Shown: positions 21,513 to 31,566, numbered from the stretch's first letter. The stretch is 31,566 nucleotides of DNA from Carex sylvatica (GCA_964058845.1 CAXKVR010000551.1:1-31566), one strand, 5' to 3'. Notes: generated by a model not told the origin, from the sequence alone. Program-made: numbers and translations.

Positions 21513-23700
21513 ATGGAGGGTTCCCAGAGAGGAGAATGGAAGGTTGTCTCTTACCGCCACTACAACACAGCCCAAAATCCTAGAATCACACCCTATAAAC
21601 CATGCAACCCCAACTTTTCTTTTGTAGCTGCTCTCAAAACTCCTCAAGCCACCCAACCACAACCTCAACCAAAGCAGAAAGCAATCATGAACTCCACTAC
21701 TCCACCCTCTCAAGCCACCTACTACCTATCACCTCATAGCCCCACTCAACTAAGATTCCCCCCCCCCCCCCCCTCCCTTGCTCAGTTCAGCGAATGGCGT
21801 GGACACTGTTTTAGGTGTTACCGAACAGGGCACACAATAGCTACTTGCCGGAAACCCTTGAAGTGTAGGAAGTGTTGGGGAGATGGCCACTCTGGTTTTC
21901 GTTGCAAGTCCACTATTCTCAACCCGGCTGCTATGCCTCAATGGGCTAATAGAGCTAAGCAACCGCCGGCTAAAGATCGATCATCCTTTCAGGAACTTCT
22001 TCAAAAGCCATGTCCCTTAGTAGTTTCTTCCATGCCTGCTGCCAGACCTAAGCGCCTAGAGTTCTTCTCTAAGCAGGATGCCTCAACTCTTGAGGAGCTC
22101 ACCAAGCTAGAGAGGGGGGTGGTCTTCAATACACATGGCATTGAGCTGGGCTTCTCGGTGGAGGATGTAGCTGGTTTTGCAATCAGAACAGAAACAGTGC
22201 AAAGATCTGAGATAGCCATTAGCATCCTACAGCGTGACCGATTTCTAATTATTCTACCTGATGGACTTGCACCATAAACTTTCATCAAGGAGACATCTCT
22301 CTCCTTATGGGAGGCCGGGTTCTCTTTCCAGCCATGGTCCCTGATGGATGAGGGCTCTCTAGTCCTACCGGAGTACAAAGTTCTATTGGACCTTAAAGGT
22401 TTCCCTACACACGTCTACAGGGAAGAAAAGATAAGCAAAGCGGTGGGTACCTTTGGTACATTTCTGGGCTCGGTACCACAACAAAATCCAGCAGACATCT
22501 CTTGTTGGACGGTGGCCGTAGCGGTGGACAGATTGGAGATGGTGCCAGTCGAGCTAGCCATTCACAAGCTTGGGGTTCAATCGGTGGTGTCTGCATTTGT
22601 CCGAAACTGGCTCAGGTCGCCTCTGTATTCTACGGATGATTTATTGAAGCACACGCCGAAATTTACGAAGCACTCCCTTACCAATGATCGCCAAAAAGTT
22701 GAAGCACTGGCTCCATTTGTGGTCTCTCGCAAGGTCCTGCTTGAGATTTGCAAGGGAAAAGACCTTGCTTCTTTACCGTCTGAGATACAGGAAATGCTTG
22801 CATCAATTCCAAATCTCCCTCCGAGCCTCCTTGCCGAGCAGCCGTCACCAGCTCTGCTGTCGGCAGACCCACTGGTCCATGATCAGCTTGACCCTCAACC
22901 AACTCAGGCAGACAATCTTGAAGCGGGTCAACTAACGGGTTCAAAGTGAAATTTGAATGCAATAGTGCCACACAAAACCTCTGTGCCTAAGTCACATGAA
23001 ATCTAAAAGGGAATATCTGCTCCAAAGAAGGTCCAAAACTCAGGGGGGTGCGGCGTGTCGCATTCCAGGGAAGAAACCTATTACGAATGAGGGGTCGCCA
23101 CAGAAAATCAGAATCCTTCAACGGTCGGCTGACAGGACGTCAACTCTGATTCACTGTCGTAATCAGGACACTGATCCCGCTGTTGATTCGACATTGAAGG
23201 ATGCTATAGTCCAAATTAGAAAGGAGACTGGCGAACATTCCAAAAGCATCTCCATCTCACAGCTGAAAAGAAAACCATCTACAGCATGCACCTTGAGTTC
23301 TGGGACTCGGTCACGTGATATTAATTTGCAAAGGCCAAAGCCCAAAAATTCAGCCCAGCTTACTCCAAAGCCTGGAAAGTTTAAAACATCACCTATTATC
23401 TGTACTAGGAGAGCAAAAGCAAGGGAGGCGGCCCAGTTAGCAACCGTTACTCAAAGTCAAGATGGGCTGGTTCAAGTTAATGTTGAATACTCATATGTGG
23501 CGGCTTTGGGGCTGGGCCTTGGTGTGAAACCATAGATTATTCAGCAAGCTCTGACTGAAGACAACCAACAAAGAATTGCTGATCCGAACAGCAATGAGGA
23601 TATGGACCTGGACCTGGGCTTAGAGTTGGAAGGCCCTGATCTTGATTTTGATATTGACTCTGACGACGAGCTCAATATGGATGTGGATGAAGGCCTTTAG
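21513..23700 (+). pseudogene. LINE 2 ORF1 remnant: zinc-knuckle nucleic-acid-binding protein
   Basis: The ATG at 21513 opens a 254-aa segment with two CCHC knuckles (C99-C112, CFRCYRTGHTIATC; C118-C131, CRKCWGDGHSGFRC). A TAA at 22275-22277 interrupts it; the same frame continues to 22949. A frame change then leads into 22996-23535, an in-frame TAG follows, and the frame stays open to 23700. The last part is strongly acidic (MDLDLG...DIDSDDELN), a feature matched by LINE 1 ORF1. A 16-nt C-run at 21758-21773, encoding prolines, sits just before the knuckles and is prone to slippage but is in frame here. The product would bind element RNA; two stops and one frameshift prevent full translation. 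Confidence 0.88.
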
Positions 23701-23754
23701 AGGTCTATCCCTTGAATGTGTTGCTGGATGTTTCTGATGATTTTTTTGTTTTAA

Positions 23755-26700
23755 ATGTTTTTACAACAATTTTCTTTGCTTTCCTGGAATGTCAGGGGTT
23801 TAGGTTGTTTCAAGAAGTGTGAGGTGGTTAAAAATTCCATAAAGAGTTCTAGATGTGATTTAGTGTTACTACAGGAAACTAAATGTAATGTCATGGATGT
23901 TCGGGTAGCAATGAAATTTTTACCTTCCTTTTTCGATTATAATGTGGCGGTTAACCTTGCAACAAATTCATCAGGGGGTATAGTGATCTCATGGAAGCGG
24001 TCCTTTTAGCTCATTATGTCTTGGTCAACTCCCCACACTCTTACCGTTTTGTTGAAACATGTGGGATCAGGATGGTTATTTTTTGTTACCAGTGTATATG
24101 GTCCTACTGAGGAGGCGCTAAAATCGATGTTTATAGTTGAATTACATACAATTATAGCTAAAATCAACAAGCCTTGGATAATTGCCGGTGACTTTAACCT
24201 GGCATGTTGGATAACAGATAGATCATCGGGTTGCAGACGATGGTCCCTTATGGAGCAGTTCAATGAATTCATAACAGCGGCACAACTCATAGACTCACCG
24301 TTGACAAACAGAATCTATACATGGTCCAATAAGTTGCCTCAACCAACCTTTTCCAAAATAGATAGAGTGCTTACAACCACGGAATGGACCTCAAGCTATC
24401 TCATTGTCACTTTACAGGCCTTAGAAGTTCTTGTTTCAGATCATGCTCTATTGCTCCTCAAATGCAAGAGATTGCCACAACATAAAAAGAAAAGAAAAAT
24501 GGAAACTTTCTGGTTTAAATACGAAATTCCTAAAGCAATGGTGCATCAGCTGTGATCTGGTCCCCCCTCATTGGATTCGGCGGCATCCTTTATGACTAGA
24601 ACAGAGCTACTACGGGGAGCTTTAAATCTATGGCACTACTCTGTGTTTGGTGTTATGGATAAAGCGCTGGAGGAATGTAAATCAAGAATATTAGAGTTGG
24701 ATATCCTAGAGGAGACTAGGTTGTTACTTCCTCATGAGTTCCAACTCAGAATACAGCTTAGGGTACGGGCATATGACATTGCATGCAATATAGAAGAGAG
24801 GTGGAAGCAACGCTCACATGTCAATTGGCTAGCTCAAGGCGACCGCAATACGTGGTTTTTTCATGCGATGGCATCAACTCGACTTAGAAGAAATCGTGTT
24901 CAATCGCTTTAGGAAGGGGGCATTACCATTTCGGATCCAGTGGCAATTCACCAAGCATTTGTCAAATACATGACAGAGATCATTGGAGTCAGTTCTCAAG
25001 TACTGACATTTGATGCCACAGTTCACCCTACAAATCCTGATCTGTCGGCCTTGCACCGGCCTTTCCAACTGCACGAGATTGAGCAAGCAATCAAACAGTT
25101 AGCTAATAATAAATCATCGGGCCCCGATGAGATACCAAATGAGTTTGTTAAGCTATATTGGGATGACCTAAAGGCAGAAATAATGGAGGTATTTCACCAA
25201 TTCCATCGGAATGATTTGAATTTGCAACACATCAACATGGCAAACATCATTATGATACCCAAGGTGGAAATGCCTCTAACCACATCAGATTTTCGACCCA
25301 TTAGTGTTATCAACTTAATCCCCAAGCTAATCTCAAAGGTTTTATCAAATATACTTCGGGTGGTTCTATCCGATTTGATTTTCAACCGGCAAACGACATT
25401 CGTTCATGGACGACAAATTGCTGAAAATTTTGTTACTACACGCGAGTTGCTTCAACACATTGATAATTCGAAAGTGATGGGCATATTTTCTAAGGTGGAT
25501 TTTCGAAAAGCTTTTGACACGGTGGAATGGGGGTTTCTAAAGCGTGTCATGATGGCTAGGGCGTTCTCAGATCTTTGGATTGAATGGATTACAAAACTAT
25601 GGCATACATCTTCTTCTATAGTGTGCATAAATTCTCAAGCATCAGCTGCCTTTCATTATAAGCGGGGATTGCAGCAAGGAGACCCGCTTTCCTCATGCTT
25701 TTTAACTTGGCGGTTGACTTTTTCAGCGAATGATTCAGGTGGCAGACACTCTGCTAGACATGCCATTATATGGGAAAATTAAAGAGTCAATAGTTGCATA
25801 TCAGTATGCCGATAATACTGCAATTATTGCAAAAGCTGATGCCTCCACGCTCATAACCTTTAAACTTATACTGCGCATATTTACTCACATCTCATGTTTG
25901 CAAGTGAATTTCTCTAAGAGTACCTTCATTCCTATCAACATAGATGAGAATAATATACAGTGGGTTAAGGCAATATTGGGCTTTGCACGAGCTTACTTTC
26001 CTTGCTCTTACTTAGGCATGCCTTTGACGGTTAAGCTCCCTACGAATGATTTGTTTGTCCCACTCATAGAAAAAATTGAAAGGAAACTAGAAGGATGGCA
26101 ATCCAAGTTAATCTCTAGGGGGGCCGGCTACAGCTCGTTCAGTATGTTCTTTCAACAATCCCAGTCTACCATATGCTTTATTTTATTTTGCCAAAATGGA
26201 TAATAAATTGGATTAACAAAGCCAGAAGAGCGTTCCTGTGGAGCACCTCAAACAAGGTAGGAAAAGGACTTCAATTTTGCAATTGGCAAATGGTGTGCAT
26301 GCCTAAAAAATATGGGGGTTTTGGCTTGCATGACATGCATATATGGAACATTTCATTAATACTTAGGTGGTGGTGGAAGGGTGTCAGAGAACATGATTCA
26401 ATCTAGCATGAAATGCTAATCCAGATTAGGATCCAAATTATCCATTCCACTGGACCTTTAATTTGGTCAAAAAGAGGTTCTTTCTTTTGGTGTTAGTTGG
26501 TGCATGTCAAGCCTCTCTTTGATTGGTCAACAAGTTGGATGGTAGGAAATGGCAACTCAATCTCCTTCTACTTTGACAAATGGGGGGAGGATGTCATAGC
26601 TGCACTTGGATCAAGACAAACTTATGTAGCTATATCGATCAGAGAAGTAGTGGAGCTTGATCAGGATCTATGTCCAAACATAGCTTTCACTGATAATTTA

Positions 26701-27240
26701 GATGTGCTAACTTGGAACTGGGAAGCAAAGAGGATGTACACTGCAAAATCTTTCTACAGGGTAATGATGGCAGGTGGTTGCACGGGGTGTGAGTTTCACA
26801 AAGTATGGAAGTACCCCATTCCCCCAGCTGTCAGAATATTCATGCGCCTAATGCTTCAATGCAAAATTCTCACGGGTGATGTCCTACAAAGGTGAAACTT
26901 CAACTGCCCAGTGCATTGCATCATGTGCTCTGATGGGTGCATGAAATCAGCGGCCCATCTACTGTTCCATTGCTCCTATGCAGTAGCAATATGACATAAA
27001 GTCTCTTCATACTTGGGAACTAATATTGTTCACGTTGCTGACTCAGTACAGGAAATTTGGAGCAAATCGGCACAGGTACCGGCTTCCAAACGGGAAAAAC
27101 ACAGATGGAAGGTTTTCTTCTCATGCACATGCTGGGCAATATGGAGAAACAAAAATCTCAAAGTTTTTGAAGGAAAATGGGTGCCAACTGACGTGGTGGC
27201 TAACTGGGTGATTCAAGAGGCGACACTGTGGAAAAAATAG
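23755..27240 (+). pseudogene. LINE 2 ORF2 remnant: endonuclease-reverse transcriptase-zinc-binding polyprotein
   Basis: The ATG at 23755 starts 54 nt after ORF1. The endonuclease region has SWNVRGLG, QETK, AGDFNL and SDHALLLL (23755-24555). The reverse transcriptase has SSGPDEIPNEF, motif A VDFRKAFDTVEW and motif B LQQGDPLSS (24940-25700). In motif C the catalytic YADD is YADN (Asn codon 25814-25816), which should abolish polymerase activity. The C-terminal zinc-binding domain occupies 26497-27240 (YTAKSFYR, WKYPIPPAVRIFMRL) and ends EATLWKK. In-frame stops occur near 24007-24009, 24553-24555, 24910-24912, 26404-26406 and 26893-26895. Frame changes occur near 25700-25730 (consistent with two single-base losses in pyrimidine runs) and 26110-26175. 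The element cannot mobilise itself. Confidence 0.9.
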
Positions 27241-27390
27241 TGCAAAAGATAGTGTACAGATAGGTACATAGGCTAGTTATGTTAATTTGCAAGTTGTGAT
27301 GTCACCATTTTCTTTCTGGTAGATGTTTTCGGTTCTAAGCTATTGTGGTTAAGGGTTGTATCTGGTACCAAGTTTTTAATATATAGCACA

Positions 27391-27409
27391 TCTGGCAGCC
27401 ATTGTCTGA
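27391..27409 (+). promoter_or_regulatory. 3'-terminal stem-loop of LINE 2
   Basis: TCTGGCAG-CCA-TTGTCTGA folds into an imperfect 8-position stem (two G-U pairs, one T-T mismatch) with a CCA loop, a few bases before the A-tail. It corresponds in position and loop sequence to the hairpins of LINE 1 and LINE 3. Confidence 0.5.
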
Positions 27410-27537
27410 TTTAAAAAAAAACAATTAATCCAAATTTGATACATGTGCTATTAAGAAATGAATATTTTTCAAAATGTTTAATGGATATACAGGAAAATTA
27501 AATACACACTAAAACTAGTAAACTACTTTATCTCCAA

Positions 27538-27918
27538 GATGAGGGATCCACTTACACCTTTTTTGATGACACTGGATTACATCTTACATTTTTGAAATTC
27601 AAATAGTCGATCCAAACTGTTCAACATGATAGATATATTAAAATGTGCTTGCAGATCAAATTTCACATTTTTTTTTTGAATTTTTTTACTATTTATTAAG
27701 ATGGATACAAAAATTCAATGGTCTGAAAACAACAATTTTGTTAAATACTTAATAAATATTAAAAAAATTCAAAAAAAAATATAAAATTTGATATGCAAGT
27801 ACATTTTAATATATCCATCATGTTGAATGGTTTGAATCAATTGTTTGGATTTTAAAAACTTTAAAAATACATAATATAATTTGATGTTATCAAAAAAGAA
27901 TGTAAGTGGATCCTTCTC
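27538..27918. mobile_element. Mutator-like foldback MITE (381 bp)
   Basis: Long inverted arms of about 170 bp fold on each other. The left arm begins GATGAGGGATCCACTTACAC and the right arm read on minus begins GAGAAGGATCCACTTACATT. Inner blocks such as TTCAACATGAT, AGATATATTAAAATGTGCTT and GAATTTTTTTACTATTTATT recur inverted. The flanks TATCTCCAA (27529-27537) and TATTTCCAA (27919-27927) match at 8 of 9, fitting the 9-bp Mutator-type TSD. No coding capacity. Confidence 0.8.
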
Positions 27919-27996
27919 TATTTCCAAAGCCTTTATTCCCGAGTGCTATTTCTAAGGAGTAGCTACTATTAGATTTTTTATTTATTTGAAAAATAC

Positions 27997-28013
27997 TGAT
28001 AGTGGCTATCAGG
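27997..28013 (-). promoter_or_regulatory. 3'-terminal stem-loop of LINE 3
   Basis: On minus it reads CTGATAG-CCA-CTATCAG, a perfect 7-bp stem with a CCA loop, followed by TATTTTTCAAATAAATAAAA. Both the structure and the following TTTTTCAAA sequence closely parallel the 3' end of the SINE at 16449-16483. Confidence 0.65.
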
Positions 28014-28109
28014 GGTTTACAATAATCAACAAACTACAGTAACTACAACAGAAAAAAAAAATATCTATTGCAAGGTCATAAATCCAAGCAGGGGCCTACT
28101 TCAATAATA

Positions 28110-28849
28110 TCAACAAAAATTCCGCCACAATTTTGATTCTTTGATGAATTGTTGAGCTATCCAGTGGGGGTCTGACTTAATACCGTCAAAAATTTTCCTA
28201 TTTCGACTGCGCCAAATGAACCAGCAAACTGCGAAGAACAAAGTTCCCCAGTGCAATCTTGGAATTCTTCTCTGACATGCCCTTCCTGAGTTGGATATAA
28301 CCGCTTGAACTGTGTCTCCGGTATGTAATAAATTGAAGCCTAGCATCGAACTCAATAATCTCCATACCTGCCTCGCATGACCGCACTGGAAGAAGAGGTG
28401 CTTCGCAGTTTCAAGGGGACACTGATGGCATACCTCACATTGTGTATCACAATTCAAACCTCTGTGTATCATTACATCATGAGTTAACAACCTTCCATGC
28501 AAGAGTAGGTACCCAAATACACGGACTGTAGGCGGGATTTTGAGATTCCAAATGAATCGGAATTCCCATTTCATTGTGCCAGCGTGTATGACCTGTTTAT
28601 AGAAGGAATTAGCTGTGTATTCCTTGTCATTAGACCACAACCATTGAATTTGATCATGTACCTGCCCTGGTACCGGTATCGGTTGTACCTGGGTAATACC
28701 AGTATGGATTGCCATTTGAAGAGAGTGTTTTCGAGTTGTATTATCAGGTGTAGTTTGCGAGGCCTTAGTCGGGTATGTCCATGAGTCAAACCAATATGAT
28801 ATCGATGCACCATCTGCTATGACCCATCTAACCGACATATCAAACAGCG
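28110..28849 (-). pseudogene. LINE 3 ORF2 C-terminal fragment: RT zinc-binding domain
   Basis: The frame is open from the truncation point to a stop at 28110-28112; the first Met (28836-28838) is incidental, giving 242 residues. It starts in the WVIADGASISYWFDSW segment that follows the reverse transcriptase, and then contains the plant RT zinc-binding region. That region has YTANSFYKQ, WNLKIPPTVRVFGYLLLHGR, CEVCHQC and the HLFFQCGHARQVW block with its Cys/His ligands. The end ...ESKLWRNFC matches the LINE 1 terminus. It lacks endonuclease and polymerase, so it is a dead fragment, although it has no internal stops. Confidence 0.88.
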
Positions 28850-28996
28850 AGCTACTATTAGATATTAATTGAGCATAATTCGTCGTTTTTTAATGGAACA
28901 TTTACTTGATATCATCAAAATATTGTATGAATAAAGAAATTAAAATTTTAGAATGTTATTCATTATTTAAGTATGACGTTTAAATAATTAGAAAAA

Positions 28997-29403
28997 GAGG
29001 AGAGTTCAAATGCCTGTATGTTTTGTCTCCACCATACTTTTTATTTTTTTAAATTTTAATAACTCAAAATTTAAAACTTAAAAGTCAAAATAAGACCGTT
29101 AGATGTGATCTATGTTATTTTCTCTATATGCTCATAAAAAATTATCACATTTCAATTTTGTTTTTATGCGAATCAATAAGTTGAAAAATCAACGTCTAGA
29201 AATTATCTACATTAATACATTTTTTACAAACTCTTGATGACAACTAAAATAAAATTGAAATATCATTTTTTTTATGAGCACATAGAGAAAATATGGAGAC
29301 ATGGTTTATTTTGACTTTTAAGTTTTAAATTTTGAGTTATTAAAATTTTAAAATATAAAGACATGGTGGAGACACAAAAAATAAAGGCATTTGAACCCTC
29401 CTC
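28997..29403. mobile_element. Mutator-like foldback MITE (407 bp) with perfect 9-bp TSD
   Basis: A perfect 9-bp TSD, TTAGAAAAA, is at 28988-28996 and 29404-29412. The terminal inverted repeats are GAGGAGAGTTCAAATGCC and GAGGAGGGTTCAAATGCC (right end on minus), matching at 17 of 18. Symmetry extends inward for about 160 bp per arm, including AATTTTAATAACTCAAAATT and CTTAAAAGTCAAAATAA. There is no coding capacity. Transcripts would form a long hairpin, a possible small-RNA source (inference). Confidence 0.92.
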
Positions 29404-29412
29404 TTAGAAAAA

Positions 29413-29985
29413 TTAACAATAGAGTTTTAATAATTTTTTGATGGACATTTTATATAAATGATGGTTGACAAGTCTATAATTTGTATTTTGAGTAAATAAT
29501 CATTTTAATATTGTAATATGATATATCATAAAAGATATGTACTCGCAAAACTTTAAACACATGTTGTCATATTCGGCACCATGACTTAAGAGATTGAAGC
29601 TTAACAATTTAATCTTCACTAAGAAGTTGGTGTTCGGCAACAACATCAATATATTAAGAATAAGCATGAGTGCATAAAAAATATGTTTTACTTTGAGAAT
29701 AAGTATAAAGACTAAATTGCCCTCAAATTTTTTTTTTTGTTATACAGTGATTGGTATTGTTAAAAAAAAAGAATTGAAAAAATTTGACACAGTAGTAACT
29801 TGTTTTTTTTAAGGTTAACAATAAGTTGCCAGCAACATTTATATTAAATAAAAAATAACATATTTACAAAGTTACAAAAATCAACACTAAATCAAATAGC
29901 CTTCATGAAGGGCTGATGCTGATGTCGTTACCCAATTTTCACCAAAACACCAATTTACGCATAACTTTCAGAAAATTCAAATGTC
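29413..29985. other. Intergenic, AT-rich, possible degenerate short MITE
   Basis: A weak inverted pair (ATTCGGCACC near 29572 and GGTGTTCGGCAAC near 29629) hints at a short element, without a usable TSD. Otherwise nothing is recognised. Confidence 0.3.
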
Positions 29986-29988
29986 TAA

Positions 29989-31344
29989 GGTGATGTTTGG
30001 TTGTGGGCTAAATAGCTATTCCAATTTAGACCGATATAAATTATTTATGTTTGTTTGAGACCTAAAGTTAAATTATAGCTTAAAGTATTACTTATTTGAT
30101 TAGAGTTGGTGGAGAACTAAAGTTTTAAAAGCCATTGATTAATTATTTATAATAAGATACTAATTATATAATATTAATATATTAATAATAACTGTAATAT
30201 ATTATATTATTATTATAAAATTTATTTAATATATTAATAATATAAAATATTAATTATATAATAATTATTATTAATAATAAAATACTAATTATATAATTAT
30301 TATTAATAATAAAATACTAATTATATAATTATTATTAATAATAAAATACTAATTATATAATTATTATTAATAATAAAATACTAATTATATAATTATTATT
30401 AATAATAAATATAAATAAAAAGATACTAATTATATAATATTATTAAAATAATTATTTAATAAATTAACAATATAAAATATTAATTATATAATTATCTATT
30501 AATAAAAATTATTAATAAAAAGATACTAATTATATAATATTATTATATTAATAACAACTATAATATATTATAATATTATTATAATAATAATTTACTATAT
30601 TAACAATACTAATTATTAATTATATAATTATAAATTATTAATAATTATTAATAAGAAGATACCAATTATATAATATTAATATATTAATAACAACTATAAT
30701 ATATTATAATATTATTATAATGATGATTTACTATATTAACAATATTAATTATTAAATATATAATAAGATACTAATTATATAATATTATTATAATAATTAT
30801 TTAATATATTAACAATATATCATATTAATTATATAGTTACATATTAATAATAATTATGAATAAGAAAATACTAATTATATAATTTTAATATATTTTATTA
30901 TTATTATAATAATTATTTAATATATTAACAATATAGGATATTAATTATATAGTTATATATAGTTAATAAGATACTAATTACATAATATTAATATATTACT
31001 AATAACTATAATATATTATAATATTATATAATACTTATTTAATATATTAATATTAATTATTAATAAAAAGATATTAATTATATAATATTATTATAATAAT
31101 TATTTAATATATTAACAATATAAGATATTAATTATATAATTATATATAAATAAAATATTATTATAATCATTCAAGTTATGTCACGAGATGAAATAAAGTT
31201 CAACCATCATGTGAGGTGGTTTAATTTAAGTCGGTCTAAAGATCGACTTATGCCATCTTAATCCGGCTCAATTAAGACACATTTGGTGGAATAATAAAAC
31301 CTAAACACCTTATTCCACTCTTTAGGCCACAACTAAACATGACC
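29989..31344. mobile_element. PIF/Harbinger-like non-autonomous element (1356 bp) filled with AT minisatellite
   Basis: The terminal inverted repeats GGTGATGTTTGGTTGTGGGC (left) and GGTCATGTTTAGTTGTGGCC (right end on minus) match at 17 of 20, with symmetry continuing through CTAAA. The 3-bp direct repeat TAA flanks it at 29986-29988 and 31345-31347, the TSD size of PIF/Harbinger elements. About 1 kb of the interior (30130-31160) is almost purely A and T in repeated units; no transposase is present. A small MITE that acquired or expanded a minisatellite explains the structure. Confidence 0.7.
30130..31160. repeat. AT-only minisatellite region, including a 32-bp tandem array
   Basis: Four near-identical 32-bp units begin AAAATACTAATTATATAATT at 30279, 30311, 30343 and 30375. 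Around them, diverged longer units recur, built from AGATACTAATTATATAATAT, ATTAATAACAACTATAATAT and ATATTAACAATAT phrases. G and C are nearly absent. The DNA would melt easily and may serve as nuclear-matrix-attachment-like sequence, though nothing here proves that. Confidence 0.9.
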
Positions 31345-31566
31345 TAATTGAATAAACTGAGATTGCCAAAGAAACCAAATCTCTCAGAAAAATCAACAGT
31401 CTAAAGTATTCCATTAACTGACGAATCAGAGAAACTGAAACGATTAAATTGACAATCAGAAGAACCAAAAGCCCAAAATAAACAGACGAATTTTAGAAAA
31501 ATCTCGATACATTTCATAGTTTTCAGAACTGATTTGTGTTGAGAAAACAATGAAAAGTCCTAGAGT

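Larger units (their letters stand above)
21415..27422 (+). mobile_element. LINE 2: near full-length L1-lineage LINE, inactive
   Basis: The element spans about 6.0 kb with ORF1, ORF2, a 180-nt 3' UTR, a terminal stem-loop and a short A-tail (27413-27421). The flanking direct repeats AATTAATTCAAAT (21402-21414) and AATTAATCCAAAT (27423-27435) match at 12 of 13 positions, a plausible aged TSD. It has the same organisation as LINE 1 and recognisably similar proteins, but in the opposite orientation. Confidence 0.88.
27976..28849 (-). mobile_element. LINE 3: 5'-truncated L1-lineage LINE (874 bp) with perfect TSD
   Basis: A perfect 14-bp TSD, AGCTACTATTAGAT, occurs at 27962-27975 and 28850-28863. 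On the minus strand the element begins mid-ORF2 (28849), runs through the C-terminal zinc-binding domain and a 134-nt 3' UTR containing a perfect hairpin, and ends in an A-rich tail adjoining the left TSD. 5' truncation is the usual product of incomplete target-primed reverse transcription. The perfect TSD and uninterrupted reading frame suggest it is the youngest of the three LINEs. Confidence 0.92.

Noticed and set aside
29562..29645. Possible 85-bp MITE with CGGCACC-type ends
   Set aside because: The inverted match is weak and no target-site duplication could be identified.
30279..30406. Regularly spaced 32-bp repeats that might suggest a CRISPR array
   Set aside because: The units are directly contiguous with no spacers, consist only of A/T-rich minisatellite sequence, and sit in a plant nuclear context.
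1..31566. A new multigene defence or biosynthetic system
   Set aside because: Only two host genes are present, unrelated in function and 15 kb apart; all other coding remnants belong to LINE retrotransposons.

Overview
The window is nuclear DNA from a dicot-type flowering plant. It is AT-rich, carries a five-exon gene with GT-AG introns and an intronless AP2/ERF transcription factor, and is crowded with plant-type transposable elements (L1-lineage LINEs, a tRNA-derived SINE, hAT, Mutator-like and PIF/Harbinger-like elements). I cannot name the species. No bacterial-type operon, CRISPR array, rRNA or intact tRNA gene is present.

Layout. 1-804: promoter/5' UTR of the first gene, with two TGGGCC boxes. 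805-3988 (+): a PHP-domain phosphoesterase of the TrpH/RNase AM type, five exons, 417 aa after splicing by eye. 4.2-7.0 kb: intergenic, with an 89-bp-period duplication, a 384-bp hAT-like MITE and a 311-bp foldback MITE. 7.05-14.1 kb (-): LINE 1, a nearly full-length but degenerate L1-type LINE whose zinc-binding domain is interrupted by a 780-bp hAT element. 14.1-19.0 kb: AT-rich repeat-laden DNA with duplicated LINE junction sequence, two copies of an unclassified dispersed repeat, a SINE with a 15-bp target-site duplication (TSD), a MITE fragment and hairpins. 19.0-20.2 kb (+): a 234-aa DREB A-6-type ERF gene with TATA box and ABRE-like boxes. 21.4-27.4 kb (+): LINE 2, near full length and dead (stops, frameshifts, mutated RT catalytic motif). 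27.5-31.35 kb: a Mutator-like foldback MITE, LINE 3 (5'-truncated, - strand, perfect 14-bp TSD), a second foldback MITE with a perfect 9-bp TSD, and a PIF/Harbinger-like element whose interior is filled with an AT-only minisatellite.

How it fits together. Only the PHP gene and the ERF gene look like functional host genes; there is no sign that they act together. The most informative signal is that all three LINEs end, just before their A-rich tails, in a small stem-loop with a CC-containing 3-4 nt loop. The SINE ends in the same kind of stem-loop followed by a similar A-rich tail. This suggests the SINE was mobilised by an L1-lineage LINE through recognition of a 3' hairpin. That principle is already proposed for some plant LINE/SINE pairs, so this looks like a local example rather than a new system. 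I found no convincing undescribed multigene system.
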